In this document: piece after piece, positions 37,044-46,156 of the stretch | Layout: each line of letters starts with the position of its first letter | Position numbering within the stretch: the stretch's first letter is position 1 | NCBI RefSeq assembly: GCF_943590815.1 | Contig: NZ_CALSBS010000002.1 | Location: 124,001-188,000 of the forward strand | Direction of reading: 5' to 3' | DNA: 64,000 nt | From: Pseudocitrobacter vendiensis | GTDB lineage: Bacteria; Pseudomonadota; Gammaproteobacteria; Enterobacterales; Enterobacteriaceae | The notes under the pieces: model-generated | The model's database searches: none | What the model was told of the DNA's origin: nothing | Seen by the model: the letters and a program-made list of their open reading frames with translations, nothing else | Translations under genes and position numbers: made by a program

Positions 37044-37299
37044 TTAACCAGGCGCACGTTGTCAATAATCTGAAAAATACCTACCTCTTTGGGTAGGTGG
37101 CGTATCCACTCTTTTTTCTTGTTTCTATCCCATTGATATAATTCTGTAATATAAATAGAAGAGACTGTCTGTGAACGTATGGGATCTAATTTGTTACTTT
37201 TAGGTAAAATTTAAATTGCATTCTTAATTATTTATGATGTATTTAATAAGTAGTAGCGGTAGTTCCCGGTTGTGATGTAGCTCACTATGGAGATCGCGA

Positions 37300-38364
37300 A
37301 TGGTAGCGTCCTTTATCGGACAAGGTAAAAACAGTCACCGCACCACTCCGCGCGGAGGTTCAGCTTCCGGCAGCGATTTCGTCACCTCAAAAATATCTCA
37401 TTCTGAAAACAACACTTCCTTTCCCGATGTGGAACGCGATGCGCGTAGTCGTGCTTTCACGTCAGTTCGACAGGCAAGCAATGGCTTACAAGGAAGCCAA
37501 ACCTCAGACGTTCGTGCGCATAATCGTGCTGCCAACGGCACGTGTGATGTAAACCTACAACTCAAGGTGCTATCCATGGGAAGACAAAAAGCAGTGACTA
37601 AAGCTCGTCGTGAAGCAAAACGTGTGCTGAGACGGGATTCACGCAGCCATAAACAGCGTGAAGAAGAATCGGTCACCTCGCTTGTGCAGATGAGTGGCGT
37701 GGAATCTATCGGCATGGCGCGGGACAGCCGCGATAATTCGCCGATTAAGGCCCGCAATGACGCTCAGGCGCATTATTTGAATGCGATTGAAAGCAAACAG
37801 CTGATCTTCGCCACCGGCGAAGCAGGCTGCGGGAAAACCTGGATAAGTGCGGCAAAAGCGGCTGAAGCTCTGATTCATAAGGATGTGGAGAGGATAATCG
37901 TTACCCGTCCGGTGTTGCAGGCCGATGAAGACCTCGGCTTCTTGCCTGGCGATATCTCTGAGAAGTTCGCGCCTTACTTCCGGCCCGTTTATGACGTGCT
38001 GGTGAGACGGTTAGGAGCGTCCTTTATGCAGTACTGCCTGCGCCCGGAAATCGGCAAGGTGGAAATCGCGCCGTTCGCCTATATGCGCGGACGTACATTT
38101 GAAAATGCGGTGGTCATTCTCGACGAGGCCCAGAACGTCACCGCTGCGCAAATGAAGATGTTTTTGACGCGCCTCGGAGAAAACGTGACGGTTATCGTCA
38201 ACGGCGATATCACCCAATGTGATTTGCCGCGCGGCGTATTATCGGGGTTAAGCGATGCGCTTGAACGTTTTGAGGAAGATGAGATGGTTGGGGTGGTGCG
38301 CTTTACCAAAGAGGATTGCGTGCGCTCGGCGCTGTGCCAGCGAACGCTGAAAGCGTACTACTGA
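37300..38364 (+). CDS. phoH: PhoH, phosphate-starvation ATPase
   Basis: 354 residues, the annotated E. coli length. The core has the Walker A FATGEAGCGKTWIS, Walker B VVILDEAQNV and GENVTVIVNGDITQCDLPRG, typical of PhoH P-loop ATPases, possibly RNA-acting. The first ~92 residues are low-complexity and Ser/Arg-rich; an internal ATG at 37576 (MGRQKAVTKARREAKR) would give the 262-residue core. GGAG lies upstream of ATG 37300, so the long form is kept. It stands alone here; the pga genes that follow phoH in E. coli are absent. Confidence 0.93.
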   Translation: MVASFIGQGKNSHRTTPRGGSASGSDFVTSKISHSENNTSFPDVERDARSRAFTSVRQASNGLQGSQTSDVRAHNRAANGTCDVNLQLKVLSMGRQKAVTKARREAKRVLRRDSRSHKQREEESVTSLVQMSGVESIGMARDSRDNSPIKARNDAQAHYLNAIESKQLIFATGEAGCGKTWISAAKAAEALIHKDVERIIVTRPVLQADEDLGFLPGDISEKFAPYFRPVYDVLVRRLGASFMQYCLRPEIGKVEIAPFAYMRGRTFENAVVILDEAQNVTAAQMKMFLTRLGENVTVIVNGDITQCDLPRGVLSGLSDALERFEEDEMVGVVRFTKEDCVRSALCQRTLKAYY

Positions 38365-38381
38365 TGCGGTAAGGTTTGTGG

Positions 38382-38405
38382 CAAAGCCCGGGTAACCGGG
38401 CTTTG
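38382..38405 (+). terminator. Terminator of phoH
   Basis: Hairpin CAAAGCCCGG-GTAA-CCGGGCTTTG 18 bases after the phoH stop, with a short T-containing tail. Confidence 0.7.
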
Positions 38406-38433
38406 GTGTTTATATGAATCTATAATTATGCAA

Positions 38434-39093
38434 CTATAGTGTTGGAACATGTTTACTGTTTTGAGTCATGTTGCTAATAAGCCAGGGTTTTTCGACACCC
38501 AGAGCAATACTGGTAATATAGCTATCGATCAAATTTTTAGTTTGTTTGTTAAATTCGTAAAATGCTTGAAGTGGACAGATAATATTTGACTCCATAACTT
38601 TAATTACAGTTATATATTCAGGAACGAAGTTTAAATTGCGACCAGTTAACGTCTTGATCAGCACTTTTTTACCAATTACAGGATCTTTTTTATAGAGATT
38701 GATACCAATTTCAAGAGTGTCTTCTGCAGGGATGTGAAGAACATACCATTGATATTTATGGTGATCTTCAATCAGTTTGTTGATTAAATTGGTAGGTGAA
38801 GAATACTTCATTAACTTAACGACTGATTTAAAATACTTTTCAATCAGGTACAGATTGATAAAACCAAAACAGACAAATGAAACGATGTTAAATGCCATTG
38901 CTGCCAGTATTGTAAGTATTAGCCACACGCCTCCAGGAGCAGGGAAGGAGAGAGATAGCAGGTGTCCACATATTATTAAGGAGAAGATAAGTGTCAGACT
39001 TTTCCATTTATACTTATCTTTGATAAATGTAATGAAGAAATATAATAAAAATCCACCCCATATAAAATAAAAAAACAATAATGAATTTTCCAT
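38434..39093 (-). CDS. Unrecognised 219 aa inner-membrane protein
   Basis: 219 residues, AT-rich. Three to four hydrophobic segments occupy the first ~95 residues (SLLFFYFIWGGFLLYFFITF; LTLIFSLIICGHLLSL; VWLILTILAAMAFNIVSFVC), followed by a ~120-residue soluble, probably cytoplasmic domain (for example YKKDPVIGKKVLIKTLTG). I recognise no family or catalytic motif. It occupies the phoH-serX interval that holds pgaABCD in E. coli. No partner gene is adjacent. The ribosome site is weak (AAGGAACC, 12-20 bases from the ATG). Confidence 0.6.
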   Translation of the reverse strand: MENSLLFFYFIWGGFLLYFFITFIKDKYKWKSLTLIFSLIICGHLLSLSFPAPGGVWLILTILAAMAFNIVSFVCFGFINLYLIEKYFKSVVKLMKYSSPTNLINKLIEDHHKYQWYVLHIPAEDTLEIGINLYKKDPVIGKKVLIKTLTGRNLNFVPEYITVIKVMESNIICPLQAFYEFNKQTKNLIDSYITSIALGVEKPWLISNMTQNSKHVPTL

Positions 39094-39190
39094 ATGTATT
39101 TACCAAGGTTCCTTTTTGTCCTGGAAGCTTTCGCTGCGAATGAGTTTAAGTTTCATTGGCCGAGAAAGTAAAGGAGGAATTCTTGAATGA

Positions 39191-39649
39191 TTGCGCCAGT
39201 TGTCGAACCCCGGTCCGGGCTTCTCACCCCGCCTGGCTGTGCAACAGGCGAAAAAAAAGCCCGTACTTTCGTACGAGCTCTTTCTCGAATATGGCGGTGA
39301 GGCGGGGATTGACTCGCTGCGCTCGCCCTGCGGGCAGCCCGTTCCCTGCGTTCACGGTCTGTCCAACTGGCTGCGCCAGTTGTCGAACCCGGTCCGGGCT
39401 TCTCACCCCGCCTGGCTGTGCAACAGGCGAAAAAAAAGCCCGTACTTTCGTACGAGCTCTTCTTAAAATATGGCGGTGAGGCGGGGATTGACTCGCTGCG
39501 CTCGCCCTTCGGGCAGCCCGTTCACTGCGTTCGCGGTCTGTCCAACTGGCTGCGCCAGTTGTCGAACCCGGTCCGGGCTTCTCACCCCGCCTGGCTGTGC
39601 AACAGGCGAAAAAAAAGCCCGTACTTTCGTACGAGCTCTTCTTAAGATA
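39191..39649. repeat. rtT-like tandem repeats downstream of the first tRNA-Ser gene
   Basis: Units of 179-180 bases start at 39191, 39371 and 39550 (TGCGCCAGTTGTCGAACC). Each carries TCTCACCCCGCCTGGCTGTG, then a terminator hairpin GTACTTTCGTAC bordered by AAAAAAGCCC (read leftward it ends in a T run), then TGGCGGTGAGGCGGGGATT, the last 19 bases of the tRNA gene. This layout equals the 178 bp rtT repeats behind E. coli tyrT, where each unit also repeats the 19-base tRNA 3' end. The segment 39094-39190 upstream shows nothing I recognise. Confidence 0.82.
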
Positions 39650-39737
39650 TGGCGGTGAGGCGGGGATTCGAACCCCGGATACGTTGCCGTATACACACTT
39701 TCCAGGCGTGCTCCTTCAGCCACTCGGACACCTCACC
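39650..39737 (-). tRNA. serX: tRNA-Ser (anticodon GGA), copy 1
   Basis: 88 bases on the minus strand, from GGTGAGGTGTCCGAGTGG to the encoded CCA end. It has the long variable arm of class II tRNAs, the anticodon GGA in CCTGGAAAG, and the T-loop GGTTCGAAT. It decodes UCC and UCU serine codons. It has its own promoter at 39781-39809 and rtT-like repeats after it. Confidence 0.97.
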
Positions 39738-39780
39738 ATATTGTTTTGCTGCCGAACTGCTTGGGTGGCAACGGGGCGCT

Positions 39781-39809
39781 ACTATAGGGAGTTGCCCTAA
39801 AACGGTCAA
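39781..39809 (-). promoter_or_regulatory. Sigma-70 promoter of tRNA-Ser copy 1
   Basis: Minus strand TTGACC (39809-39804), 17 bases, TATAGT (39786-39781), followed by a GCGCCCC discriminator typical of stringently controlled stable-RNA promoters. Confidence 0.9.
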
Positions 39810-39908
39810 GCATAATTTCTTAATTATCTTTCGTTCGGTTAAGCATTGAACATATTCCCCGTCCGGATGCGAACGGGGAGGTAATTAGTGTTGTGAATCG
39901 AGCAGTTT

Positions 39909-40769
39909 TTAGATTTGGCCGAAGCGGCCAGTATTAAAATCGTCAATCGCTTCGGCAATTTGCGCCTTGCTATTCATTACAAATGGCCCGTAACCGACAA
40001 TCGGTTCGTTTAGGGGTTCACCTGCCAGTAACAGTACGCTGGAATCCGTTTGTGCCTGAAGATGTATCTCTTCACCCTGCTGGTCGAAAACCACTAACTG
40101 GCCCTCCAGCGCAGGTTTCTCACCGTTAAGGGTCACTTCGCCTTTTAGCACGACCAGCGCGGTGCTCCAGCCATTGGGCTGCTTAAATTCAACGTCATGC
40201 CCGCGTTTTAACTGCATATCCCACACATTCAGCGGCGAGAAGGTGTGCGCCGGGCCGTTTGTGTCCTGATAGCGGCCTGCAATGACGCGCAGAGAGCCAC
40301 TACCATCGGGTAATGCGATGTGCGGAATATCCTCTGCGCGGATACTCTGGTAGCCTGGCGGGGTCATCTTGTCTTTTGCCGGCAGGTTGACCCATAGCTG
40401 AATCATCTTGAGTTCACCGCCGGTTTGGCTGAAGGCTTGAGAATGAAACTCTTCGTGCAAAATTCCCGCGCCTGCTGTCATCCACTGGACATCTCCTGGG
40501 CCAATCACGCCGCCTTTACCCGTTGAATCGCGATGTTCCACTTCGCCATCGTACACCAGCGTGACGGTTTCAAATCCACGGTGCGGATGTTCACCGACAC
40601 CGCGCTTCTCGCTTCCCGCCGGAAAAGTGAAAGGCCCGGCATAATCGAGGAGCAGGAAAGGGCTCAACTGCTCACCGTGGCTCTGATACGAAAACAGTGA
40701 ACGTACCGGGAAGCCATTACCCACCCAATGTGGGGCGGGGGCGGTATACACGCCTGTAATCTTTTTCAT
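39909..40769 (-). CDS. Pirin-family protein
   Basis: 286 residues from ATG 40769 (AGGAGA upstream; extension to 41000 is excluded because it runs into the LysR gene). Pirin motifs: HPHRGFETVTLVYDGEVEHR and GPGDVQWMTAGAGILHEE, with the His/Glu metal ligands of the N-terminal cupin; a second cupin follows. Bacterial pirins include quercetin 2,3-dioxygenases, and the role in vivo is usually unknown. Divergent from a LysR regulator 115 bases away, which probably controls it. The pair lies between two tRNA-Ser genes. Confidence 0.92.
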   Translation of the reverse strand: MKKITGVYTAPAPHWVGNGFPVRSLFSYQSHGEQLSPFLLLDYAGPFTFPAGSEKRGVGEHPHRGFETVTLVYDGEVEHRDSTGKGGVIGPGDVQWMTAGAGILHEEFHSQAFSQTGGELKMIQLWVNLPAKDKMTPPGYQSIRAEDIPHIALPDGSGSLRVIAGRYQDTNGPAHTFSPLNVWDMQLKRGHDVEFKQPNGWSTALVVLKGEVTLNGEKPALEGQLVVFDQQGEEIHLQAQTDSSVLLLAGEPLNEPIVGYGPFVMNSKAQIAEAIDDFNTGRFGQI

Positions 40770-40883
40770 CGTAATCTCCTGCATTTCTGTTTCTGATGTT
40801 ATTAAGCTTACTTTTGGCGTTAATATCCCGGTATAGGGCAAAATAGCGCTACACTGTTCTGAAAATAGAACGGTGAGGTAGAT

Positions 40884-41786
40884 ATGCAGGATCTCAATGA
40901 TTTCGCATGGTTTGTGCAGGTGGTGGATCACGGAGGATTTGCTGCAGCCGGGCGGGCGCTCGATCAGCCGAAGTCGAAACTGAGTCGGCGTATTGCGCAA
41001 CTTGAGGCGCGGCTTGGGGTGAGGTTAATCCATCGCACCACCCGGCATTTTACGGTGACAGACGTTGGGCAGACGTTCTATCAGCACTGCAAAGCCATGC
41101 TGGTAGAGGCGGAGGCAGCACAGGACGCGGTGGCGACGTTACAATCAGAACCGCGCGGTACGGTGAGGATCGTATGCCCTGTCACATTACTGCATGTGCA
41201 CGTTGGTCCGATGCTGGCGCGATTTATGGTGCGTTATCCGGGCGTGAATGTGCAGCTCGAGGCGACCAACAGACGTGTGGATGTGGTGGCGGAAGGGGTA
41301 GATGTCGCGATACGCGTGCGTCCTCGGCCCTTTGAAGATAGCGATCTGGTGATGCGCGTGCTGGCGGATCGTGGCCATCGGCTGGTCGCGAGTCCCGAGC
41401 TGGTTGCGCGTATGGGTAAGCCGTTGGCGCCCGCTACGTTGAGCGGTTGGCCTGGTTTAAGCCCTGGCGCGGGTAAACAGCATCGCTGGGAATTGAGTGG
41501 ACCAGATGGCGCGCGTGCTGAAGTCTGGTTTACGCCGCGCATGGTAACAAGCGACATGCTGGCACTGCGTGAAGTTGCGATAGCGGGTGTAGGCATTGTG
41601 CAATTACCTCTGCTGATGGTGAGAGATCAGTTGGCGTCAGGGGCGCTTGTATCAGTACTTGATGAGTGGCAACCGCGTCGCGAGGTGATCCATGCGGTGT
41701 TTGCATCCAGGCGTGGATTACTGCCTTCGGTGAGAGCATTGGTCGATTATCTGGCTGAGGAGTACCAGAAGATGGAGGAGGAATAA
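40884..41786 (+). CDS. LysR-type transcription regulator
   Basis: 300 residues. N-terminal helix-turn-helix (FAWFVQVVDHGGFAAAGRAL, SKLSRRIAQLEARLGVRLIH, RTTRHFTVTDVGQTF), then a substrate-binding domain (TVRIVCPVTLLHVHVGPML; VDVAIRVRPRPFEDSDLVMR). Such regulators usually control the divergent neighbour, here the pirin gene, in response to a small molecule. It is more like the AaeR/DmlR-type LysR group than YhaJ. GGTGAG precedes the ATG. Confidence 0.93.
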   Translation: MQDLNDFAWFVQVVDHGGFAAAGRALDQPKSKLSRRIAQLEARLGVRLIHRTTRHFTVTDVGQTFYQHCKAMLVEAEAAQDAVATLQSEPRGTVRIVCPVTLLHVHVGPMLARFMVRYPGVNVQLEATNRRVDVVAEGVDVAIRVRPRPFEDSDLVMRVLADRGHRLVASPELVARMGKPLAPATLSGWPGLSPGAGKQHRWELSGPDGARAEVWFTPRMVTSDMLALREVAIAGVGIVQLPLLMVRDQLASGALVSVLDEWQPRREVIHAVFASRRGLLPSVRALVDYLAEEYQKMEEE

Positions 41787-41812
41787 AAGGGGAGGGACCC
41801 GCTGCACTGCGG

Positions 41813-42047
41813 GCTGTGCAACATGCAAAAAAAAGCCCGTACTTTCGTACGAGCTCTTCTTAGAATATGGCGGTGAGGCGGGGATTGACTCGCTGCGCTC
41901 GCCCTTCGGGCAGTCCGTTCACTGCGTTCGCGGTCTGTCCAACTGGGTGCGCCAGTTGTCGAACCCCGGTCCGGGCTTCTCATCCCGCCTGGCTGTGCAG
42001 CATGCAAAAAAAAAGCCCGTACTTTCGTACGAGCTCTTCTTAGAATA
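41813..42047. repeat. rtT-like repeats downstream of the second tRNA-Ser gene
   Basis: One partial and one full ~180 base unit of the same type as at 39191: terminator hairpins near 41830-41860 and 42005-42040, and the tRNA 3' copy TGGCGGTGAGGCGGGGATT at 41868, exactly 180 bases before the true tRNA end at 42048. Confidence 0.82.
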
Positions 42048-42135
42048 TGGCGGTGAGGCGGGGATTCGAACCCCGGATACGTTGCCGTATACACACTTTC
42101 CAGGCGTGCTCCTTCAGCCACTCGGACACCTCACC
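42048..42135 (-). tRNA. serX: tRNA-Ser (anticodon GGA), copy 2
   Basis: 88 bases, identical in sequence to the copy at 39650-39737 over the tRNA. It lies next to ghrA, the position of serX in E. coli, so this is likely the original locus. It has a separate promoter (42171-42199) whose sequence differs from that of copy 1. Confidence 0.97.
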
Positions 42136-42170
42136 ATATTGTTTGTTCCGTTGCTGCTGGAACGGGCGCT

Positions 42171-42199
42171 AATTTAGGGAAATCCGCTGCTTGCGTCAA
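42171..42199 (-). promoter_or_regulatory. Sigma-70 promoter of tRNA-Ser copy 2
   Basis: Minus strand TTGACG (42199-42194), 17 bases, TAAATT (42176-42171), then AGCGCCCG discriminator. Confidence 0.85.
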
Positions 42200-42402
42200 T
42201 AAACTTTTTTAAAAAAAGGTTCGTTTAGACAAACTTCAAGCAACTTGCTTTTAAATCAGTCATAAATCGCCTTTTTTGCCACCACAATGCTTTTTACGGG
42301 AGTGATAAGATAATTTTGCTATGCTGAGGATCCGCTAAAAAAATCAATCAATACCGCGCCGAAGAGATAAAAATACGATGGCGCTTTATGTCAGGAGTAG
42401 TT

Positions 42403-43341
42403 ATGGAGATCATCTTTTACCATCCGACCTTTGATACCCCGTACTGGATTGCCCAACTGAGCAAGCAACTGCCGGGCGCGAACGTTCGCGAGTGGAAAAA
42501 GGGCGACAATCAACATGCCGACTATGCGCTGGTCTGGCATCCACCGGTAGAAATGTTGCAGGGCCGCGATTTAAAAGCCGTGTTTGCGCTGGGGGCGGGC
42601 GTCGATTCCATTCTCAGTAAGTTAAAAGCGAACCCGGAAATGTTGCCGGAGTCGATTCCGCTGTTTCGCCTCGAAGACACCGGTATGGGCCTACAAATGC
42701 AGGAATATGCCGTAAGTCAGGTGCTGCACTGGTTCCGCCGCTTTGATGATTATCAGGCGCAGCAGCAGAAATCGGAGTGGCAGCCTCTGGCCGACTATCA
42801 TCGCGAAGATTTCACTATCGGCATTATGGGCGCTGGTGTGTTGGGCGGTAAAGTGGCTGAAAGCCTGCTGGCGTGGGGCTTCCCGGTACGTTGCTGGAGC
42901 CGTAGCCGTAAAACGTTACCCGGTGTGCAAAGTTTTGCCGGAACTGAAGAACTGGGCGATTTCCTGCGTGAAACGCGTGTTTTAATCAACTTGTTGCCGA
43001 ATACGGCGGAAACTGTTGGGATTATTAATCTTAATCTGCTGAATCAGTTGCAGGATAACAGCTATCTGCTGAATCTGGCGCGCGGCGTGCACGTTGTGGA
43101 AGAGGAACTGTTACAGGCGCTCAATAACAATAAACTGAAGGGCGCGATGCTCGACGTCTTCAGTCGTGAACCGCTACCGCAGGAAAGCCCGTTGTGGCAG
43201 CATCCGCGCGTGGTGATGACCCCGCACATCGCCGCGGTCACCCGTCCACAGGAAGCCATTGCGTATATCGCCCGAACAATTACCGGGTTGGAGCGCGGCG
43301 ACCACGTGAGTGGCCAGGTTGACCGCCAGCGCGGTTATTAA
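42403..43341 (+). CDS. ghrA: GhrA, glyoxylate/hydroxypyruvate reductase A
   Basis: 312 residues from ATG 42403, the E. coli length; the five codons before it (42388) are not favoured. D-2-hydroxyacid dehydrogenase features: nucleotide fold [16 protein letters not shown], catalytic Arg in [10 protein letters not shown], Glu in [16 protein letters not shown] and His in MTPHIAA. It reduces glyoxylate and hydroxypyruvate with NADPH. Stands just before ycdX. Confidence 0.95.
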   Translation: MEIIFYHPTFDTPYWIAQLSKQLPGANVREWKKGDNQHADYALVWHPPVEMLQGRDLKAVFALGAGVDSILSKLKANPEMLPESIPLFRLEDTGMGLQMQEYAVSQVLHWFRRFDDYQAQQQKSEWQPLADYHREDFTIGIMGAGVLGGKVAESLLAWGFPVRCWSRSRKTLPGVQSFAGTEELGDFLRETRVLINLLPNTAETVGIINLNLLNQLQDNSYLLNLARGVHVVEEELLQALNNNKLKGAMLDVFSREPLPQESPLWQHPRVVMTPHIAAVTRPQEAIAYIARTITGLERGDHVSGQVDRQRGY

Positions 43342-43434
43342 TCGCCTTCACAAACCCGGCTTCTGCCGGGTTTTCGCTAATAAAAGGCCAGATTTCCTGC
43401 TATTCTTGGCGCTAAGACGTTAGAGGAGAATGTG

Positions 43435-44172
43435 ATGTATCCCGTTGACCTGCATATGCACACTGTTGCCAGTACGCATGCTTATAGCACGCTGCATGAC
43501 TATATTGCCGAAGCGAAACGTAAAGGCATCAAACTCTTTGCTATTACCGATCATGGCCCGGATATGGCCGACGCACCGCACGCCTGGCACTTTATTAATA
43601 TGCGTATCTGGCCGCGTATCGTTGATGGCGTGGGGATCCTGCGCGGTATCGAAGCGAACATCAAAAATACCCAGGGTGAAATCGACTGTACCGGGCCCAT
43701 GCTGACCTCGCTAGATTTCATTATTGCAGGCTTCCACGAGCCGGTTTTCCCGCCGCAAGATAAAGCCACGCACACGCAAGCGATGATTGCCACGATGGCC
43801 AGCGGTAACGTGCATATGATTAGCCATCCGGGGAACCCGAAATTCCCGGTTGATATCCAGGCCGTGGCCGAGGCAGCTGCCAAATATCAGGTGGCGCTGG
43901 AGATCAATAACTCATCTTTCCTGACTTCGCGCGTGGGCAGCGAAGATAATTGCACAGCCATAGCAGCGGCGGTTCGCGATGCCGGAGGCTGGCTGGCGTT
44001 GGGCTCGGATTCCCACACGGCGTTCACGCTGGGCGAATTTACGGAGTGTCGGAAGATCCTTGATGCCGTCAATTTCCCGGAAGATCGTATTCTGAATGTT
44101 ACCCCACGCCGTTTCCTGAATTTCCTGGAGTCACGCGGCAAAGCTCCGGTTCCTGAATTTGCCGAATTTTAA
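43435..44172 (+). CDS. ycdX: YcdX, PHP-family zinc phosphatase
   Basis: 245 residues. The PHP metal site begins with [14 protein letters not shown] and continues with [17 protein letters not shown] and SDSHTAF, giving the trinuclear zinc ligands. E. coli YcdX has phosphatase activity and a role in swarming. 20 bases before ycdY, whose product acts as its chaperone/activator in E. coli. Confidence 0.95.
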   Translation: MYPVDLHMHTVASTHAYSTLHDYIAEAKRKGIKLFAITDHGPDMADAPHAWHFINMRIWPRIVDGVGILRGIEANIKNTQGEIDCTGPMLTSLDFIIAGFHEPVFPPQDKATHTQAMIATMASGNVHMISHPGNPKFPVDIQAVAEAAAKYQVALEINNSSFLTSRVGSEDNCTAIAAAVRDAGGWLALGSDSHTAFTLGEFTECRKILDAVNFPEDRILNVTPRRFLNFLESRGKAPVPEFAEF

Positions 44173-44192
44173 TGAATGAGATGGATTAATTA

Positions 44193-44747
44193 ATGAACGA
44201 GTTTTCAATTCTCTGCCGGGCGCTGGGCTCACTGTACTATCGTCAGCCGCAGGACCCGCTGCTGGTGCCGCTGTTCACCCTGATCCGCGAAGGGAAGCTG
44301 GCGGCGAACTGGCCGCTGGAGCAGGATGAACTGCTGACCCGTCTGCAAAAGAGCTGTGATATTCAGCAAATTGCCGCAGATTATAATGCCTTGTTTGTGG
44401 GCGAAGAGTGCCGGGTTTCCCCATACCGTAGCGCATGGGTTGACGGTGCGACAGAAACCGACGTGCGCGCGTTTCTGACTTCGCGCGGCATGCCGCTGGG
44501 AGAAAATCCAGCCGACCATATTGGGACGTTACTGCTGGCGGCTTCGTGGCTGGAAGATAATGCGGCAGAGGATGAAAACGAGGCACTCGAGACGCTGTTC
44601 GAAACATATCTTCTTCCCTGGGTCGGCACTTTCCTTGGCAAAGTGGAAGCCCATGCAGCAACCACCTTCTGGCGTACCCTGGCGCTCCTGACCCGCGAAG
44701 CGATTAGCGCGATGTGGGATGAGCTGCAGGAAGAGGAAGAAGAGTGA
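44193..44747 (+). CDS. ycdY: YcdY, TorD-family chaperone
   Basis: 184 residues, helical, with the TorD/DmsD-like pattern ADYNALFVGEECRVSPYRSA and an acidic C-terminus (ELQEEEEE). In E. coli it promotes activity of YcdX by helping zinc insertion. Co-transcribed with ycdX, 20 bases apart. Confidence 0.93.
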   Translation: MNEFSILCRALGSLYYRQPQDPLLVPLFTLIREGKLAANWPLEQDELLTRLQKSCDIQQIAADYNALFVGEECRVSPYRSAWVDGATETDVRAFLTSRGMPLGENPADHIGTLLLAASWLEDNAAEDENEALETLFETYLLPWVGTFLGKVEAHAATTFWRTLALLTREAISAMWDELQEEEEE

Positions 44748-44843
44748 TATAAATCACGTTTGTGATGCAATCGATGTAATTGTATTGTGTAAAACGTGTT
44801 CACGATCTCACTAACTCGGCGGGCATCTGCTAAAATGCCCGCC

Positions 44844-45326
44844 ATGAACATACTTCTCTCTATTGCAATCACCACAGGCATTCTCTCCGGCGTTTGGGGC
44901 TGGGTAGCGGTGTCGTTGGGATTATTAAGCTGGGCCGGCTTCCTTGGCTGTACCGCTTATTTTGCCTGCCCACAAGGTGGGCTGAAGGGCCTGCTGATTT
45001 CCGCATGCACCACGATGAGCGGCGTGCTGTGGGCGCAGGTGATCATTTACGGCAGCGCAATGGCGCCGCACATGGAAATCGTCGGCTACCTGATGACGGG
45101 CGTGGTGGCGTTTCTGATGTGTATTCAGGCGAAACAGCTGTTGCTGTCGTTCGTTCCCGGTACGTTTATCGGGGCCTGCGCAACGTTTGCCGGGCAGGGC
45201 GATTGGCGTCTGGTGGTGCCTTCACTGGCCGTTGGGTTAGTTTTCGGTTTCGCAATGAAAAACAGTGGGCTATGGCTGGCAAAGCGACGAACTTCCGCCT
45301 CAACGCAACATGCAGTTGAAGAATAA
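44844..45326 (+). CDS. ycdZ: YcdZ, DUF1097 inner-membrane protein
   Basis: 160 residues from ATG 44844, which gives the E. coli start MNILLSIAITTGILSG; upstream ATG 44796 is not conserved. About five membrane spans (WVAVSLGLLSWAGFLGCTAY; MTGVVAFLMCIQAKQLLLSF). Function unknown. Ends in a bidirectional terminator shared with csgF. Confidence 0.92.
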   Translation: MNILLSIAITTGILSGVWGWVAVSLGLLSWAGFLGCTAYFACPQGGLKGLLISACTTMSGVLWAQVIIYGSAMAPHMEIVGYLMTGVVAFLMCIQAKQLLLSFVPGTFIGACATFAGQGDWRLVVPSLAVGLVFGFAMKNSGLWLAKRRTSASTQHAVEE

Positions 45327-45358
45327 AAATCGGCGGCCTTGTGGTCGCCGATTTTTTT
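45325..45358. terminator. Bidirectional terminator between ycdZ and csgF
   Basis: AAAATCGGCGGCC-TTGT-GGTCGCCGATTTTTTT: a strong stem with A and T runs on both sides, between convergent genes. Confidence 0.88.
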
Positions 45359-45370
45359 CCCAGAGGCGAT

Positions 45371-45775
45371 TCAGTTGCTCATGCCGCTAATTTCAATTTG
45401 CGAGGTTTGATTGGTTTTTCTGTCGGTAATATTCATCACCAGCTGACCATCTGTATTGGTCACATTAACGATAAAATCTTCCGTCACCAGCTTGCCGGGT
45501 TTCCCCTGGCTGACATTACCCATCAGGCTCCCCAGTAGCTGAGACTGGATTGATGACGTAAAGGCGCTGAGTGCAGAAGTTTGATCAAACGAATCATCGG
45601 AGTTCGGCGCAGAGTAGCCGTTTTGCGCCTGTGCTTCGGAAAGTAGAGTGGAGCCATTTAATGGGTTACCACCAAAATTTGGGTTTATCGGGGTGTAGAC
45701 AAGCTGCCCCGCGATACAGACGTTCGCCAGCATAATGCCTGCCAGACCCAACAGCACTTTATGACGTTTTAACAT
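45371..45775 (-). CDS. csgF: CsgF, curli assembly/nucleation factor (isolated from csgDEG)
   Basis: 134 residues with signal peptide LLGLAGIMLANVCIA. Core CsgF blocks are conserved: NPNFGGNPLNG, LLSEAQAQNGY, SQLLGSLMGNVSQGKPGKLV and DRKTNQTSQIEISG; elsewhere it differs much from E. coli CsgF. It caps the CsgG pore outside and links secretion to CsgB nucleation. Unlike the usual csgDEFG operon, it stands alone at the left end, divergent from csgB across 381 bases, so it probably has its own promoter. Confidence 0.93.
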   Translation of the reverse strand: MLKRHKVLLGLAGIMLANVCIAGQLVYTPINPNFGGNPLNGSTLLSEAQAQNGYSAPNSDDSFDQTSALSAFTSSIQSQLLGSLMGNVSQGKPGKLVTEDFIVNVTNTDGQLVMNITDRKTNQTSQIEISGMSN

Positions 45776-46156
45776 GGTGTGCCCTCAATCAAATACTGCG
45801 ATATTGTTTTTTGAGAACGCGTGGTATCACGACGCTTTTATCATAGTTTCCTGTACAAAGATTTCCACGGTATTTAATGTAAACGCTCTGAATAACTACA
45901 GTACAAAATAATATAGTGAGAAAAATCAATCTGATTCTTTATTTGCGGCATAATACCTTGTCGGAAAAATAGCACTTTTTTCTGACTATAACGGACAAAT
46001 CCTGTTTTTGTATGAGTACGAAATAACCTCAGGGGAATAATATTATTACCATATGTGAAATTTTGTATATGCCTGGCAATGTGCCGGGATGCAGTAACAC
46101 ATTCATTTCTTAAAAGGGGTATTCAATAGTTTCATTACATCGACTGGAGGTATTCT
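45776..46156. promoter_or_regulatory. Divergent control region csgF / csgB
   Basis: 381 AT-rich bases with no gene. It must contain the promoters for csgF (left) and csgBA (right). I could not identify a convincing CsgD box (E. coli CGGGTGAGTTA type). The csgB ribosome site GGAGG is clear. Confidence 0.55.

Noticed and set aside
37141..37180. Pho box before phoH
   Set aside because: CTGTAAT and CTGTCTG halves are present but their spacing does not fit the 11-base repeat, so I cannot support it.
39191..39649. Regular ~180 bp repeats considered as a CRISPR array
   Set aside because: Units are too long, nearly identical throughout, have no variable spacers, and carry terminators and tRNA tails; no cas genes are near.
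39650..42135. Two tRNA-Ser copies read as attL/attR of an integrative island
   Set aside because: Both are complete genes with separate promoters, and no integrase or remnant is found between them.
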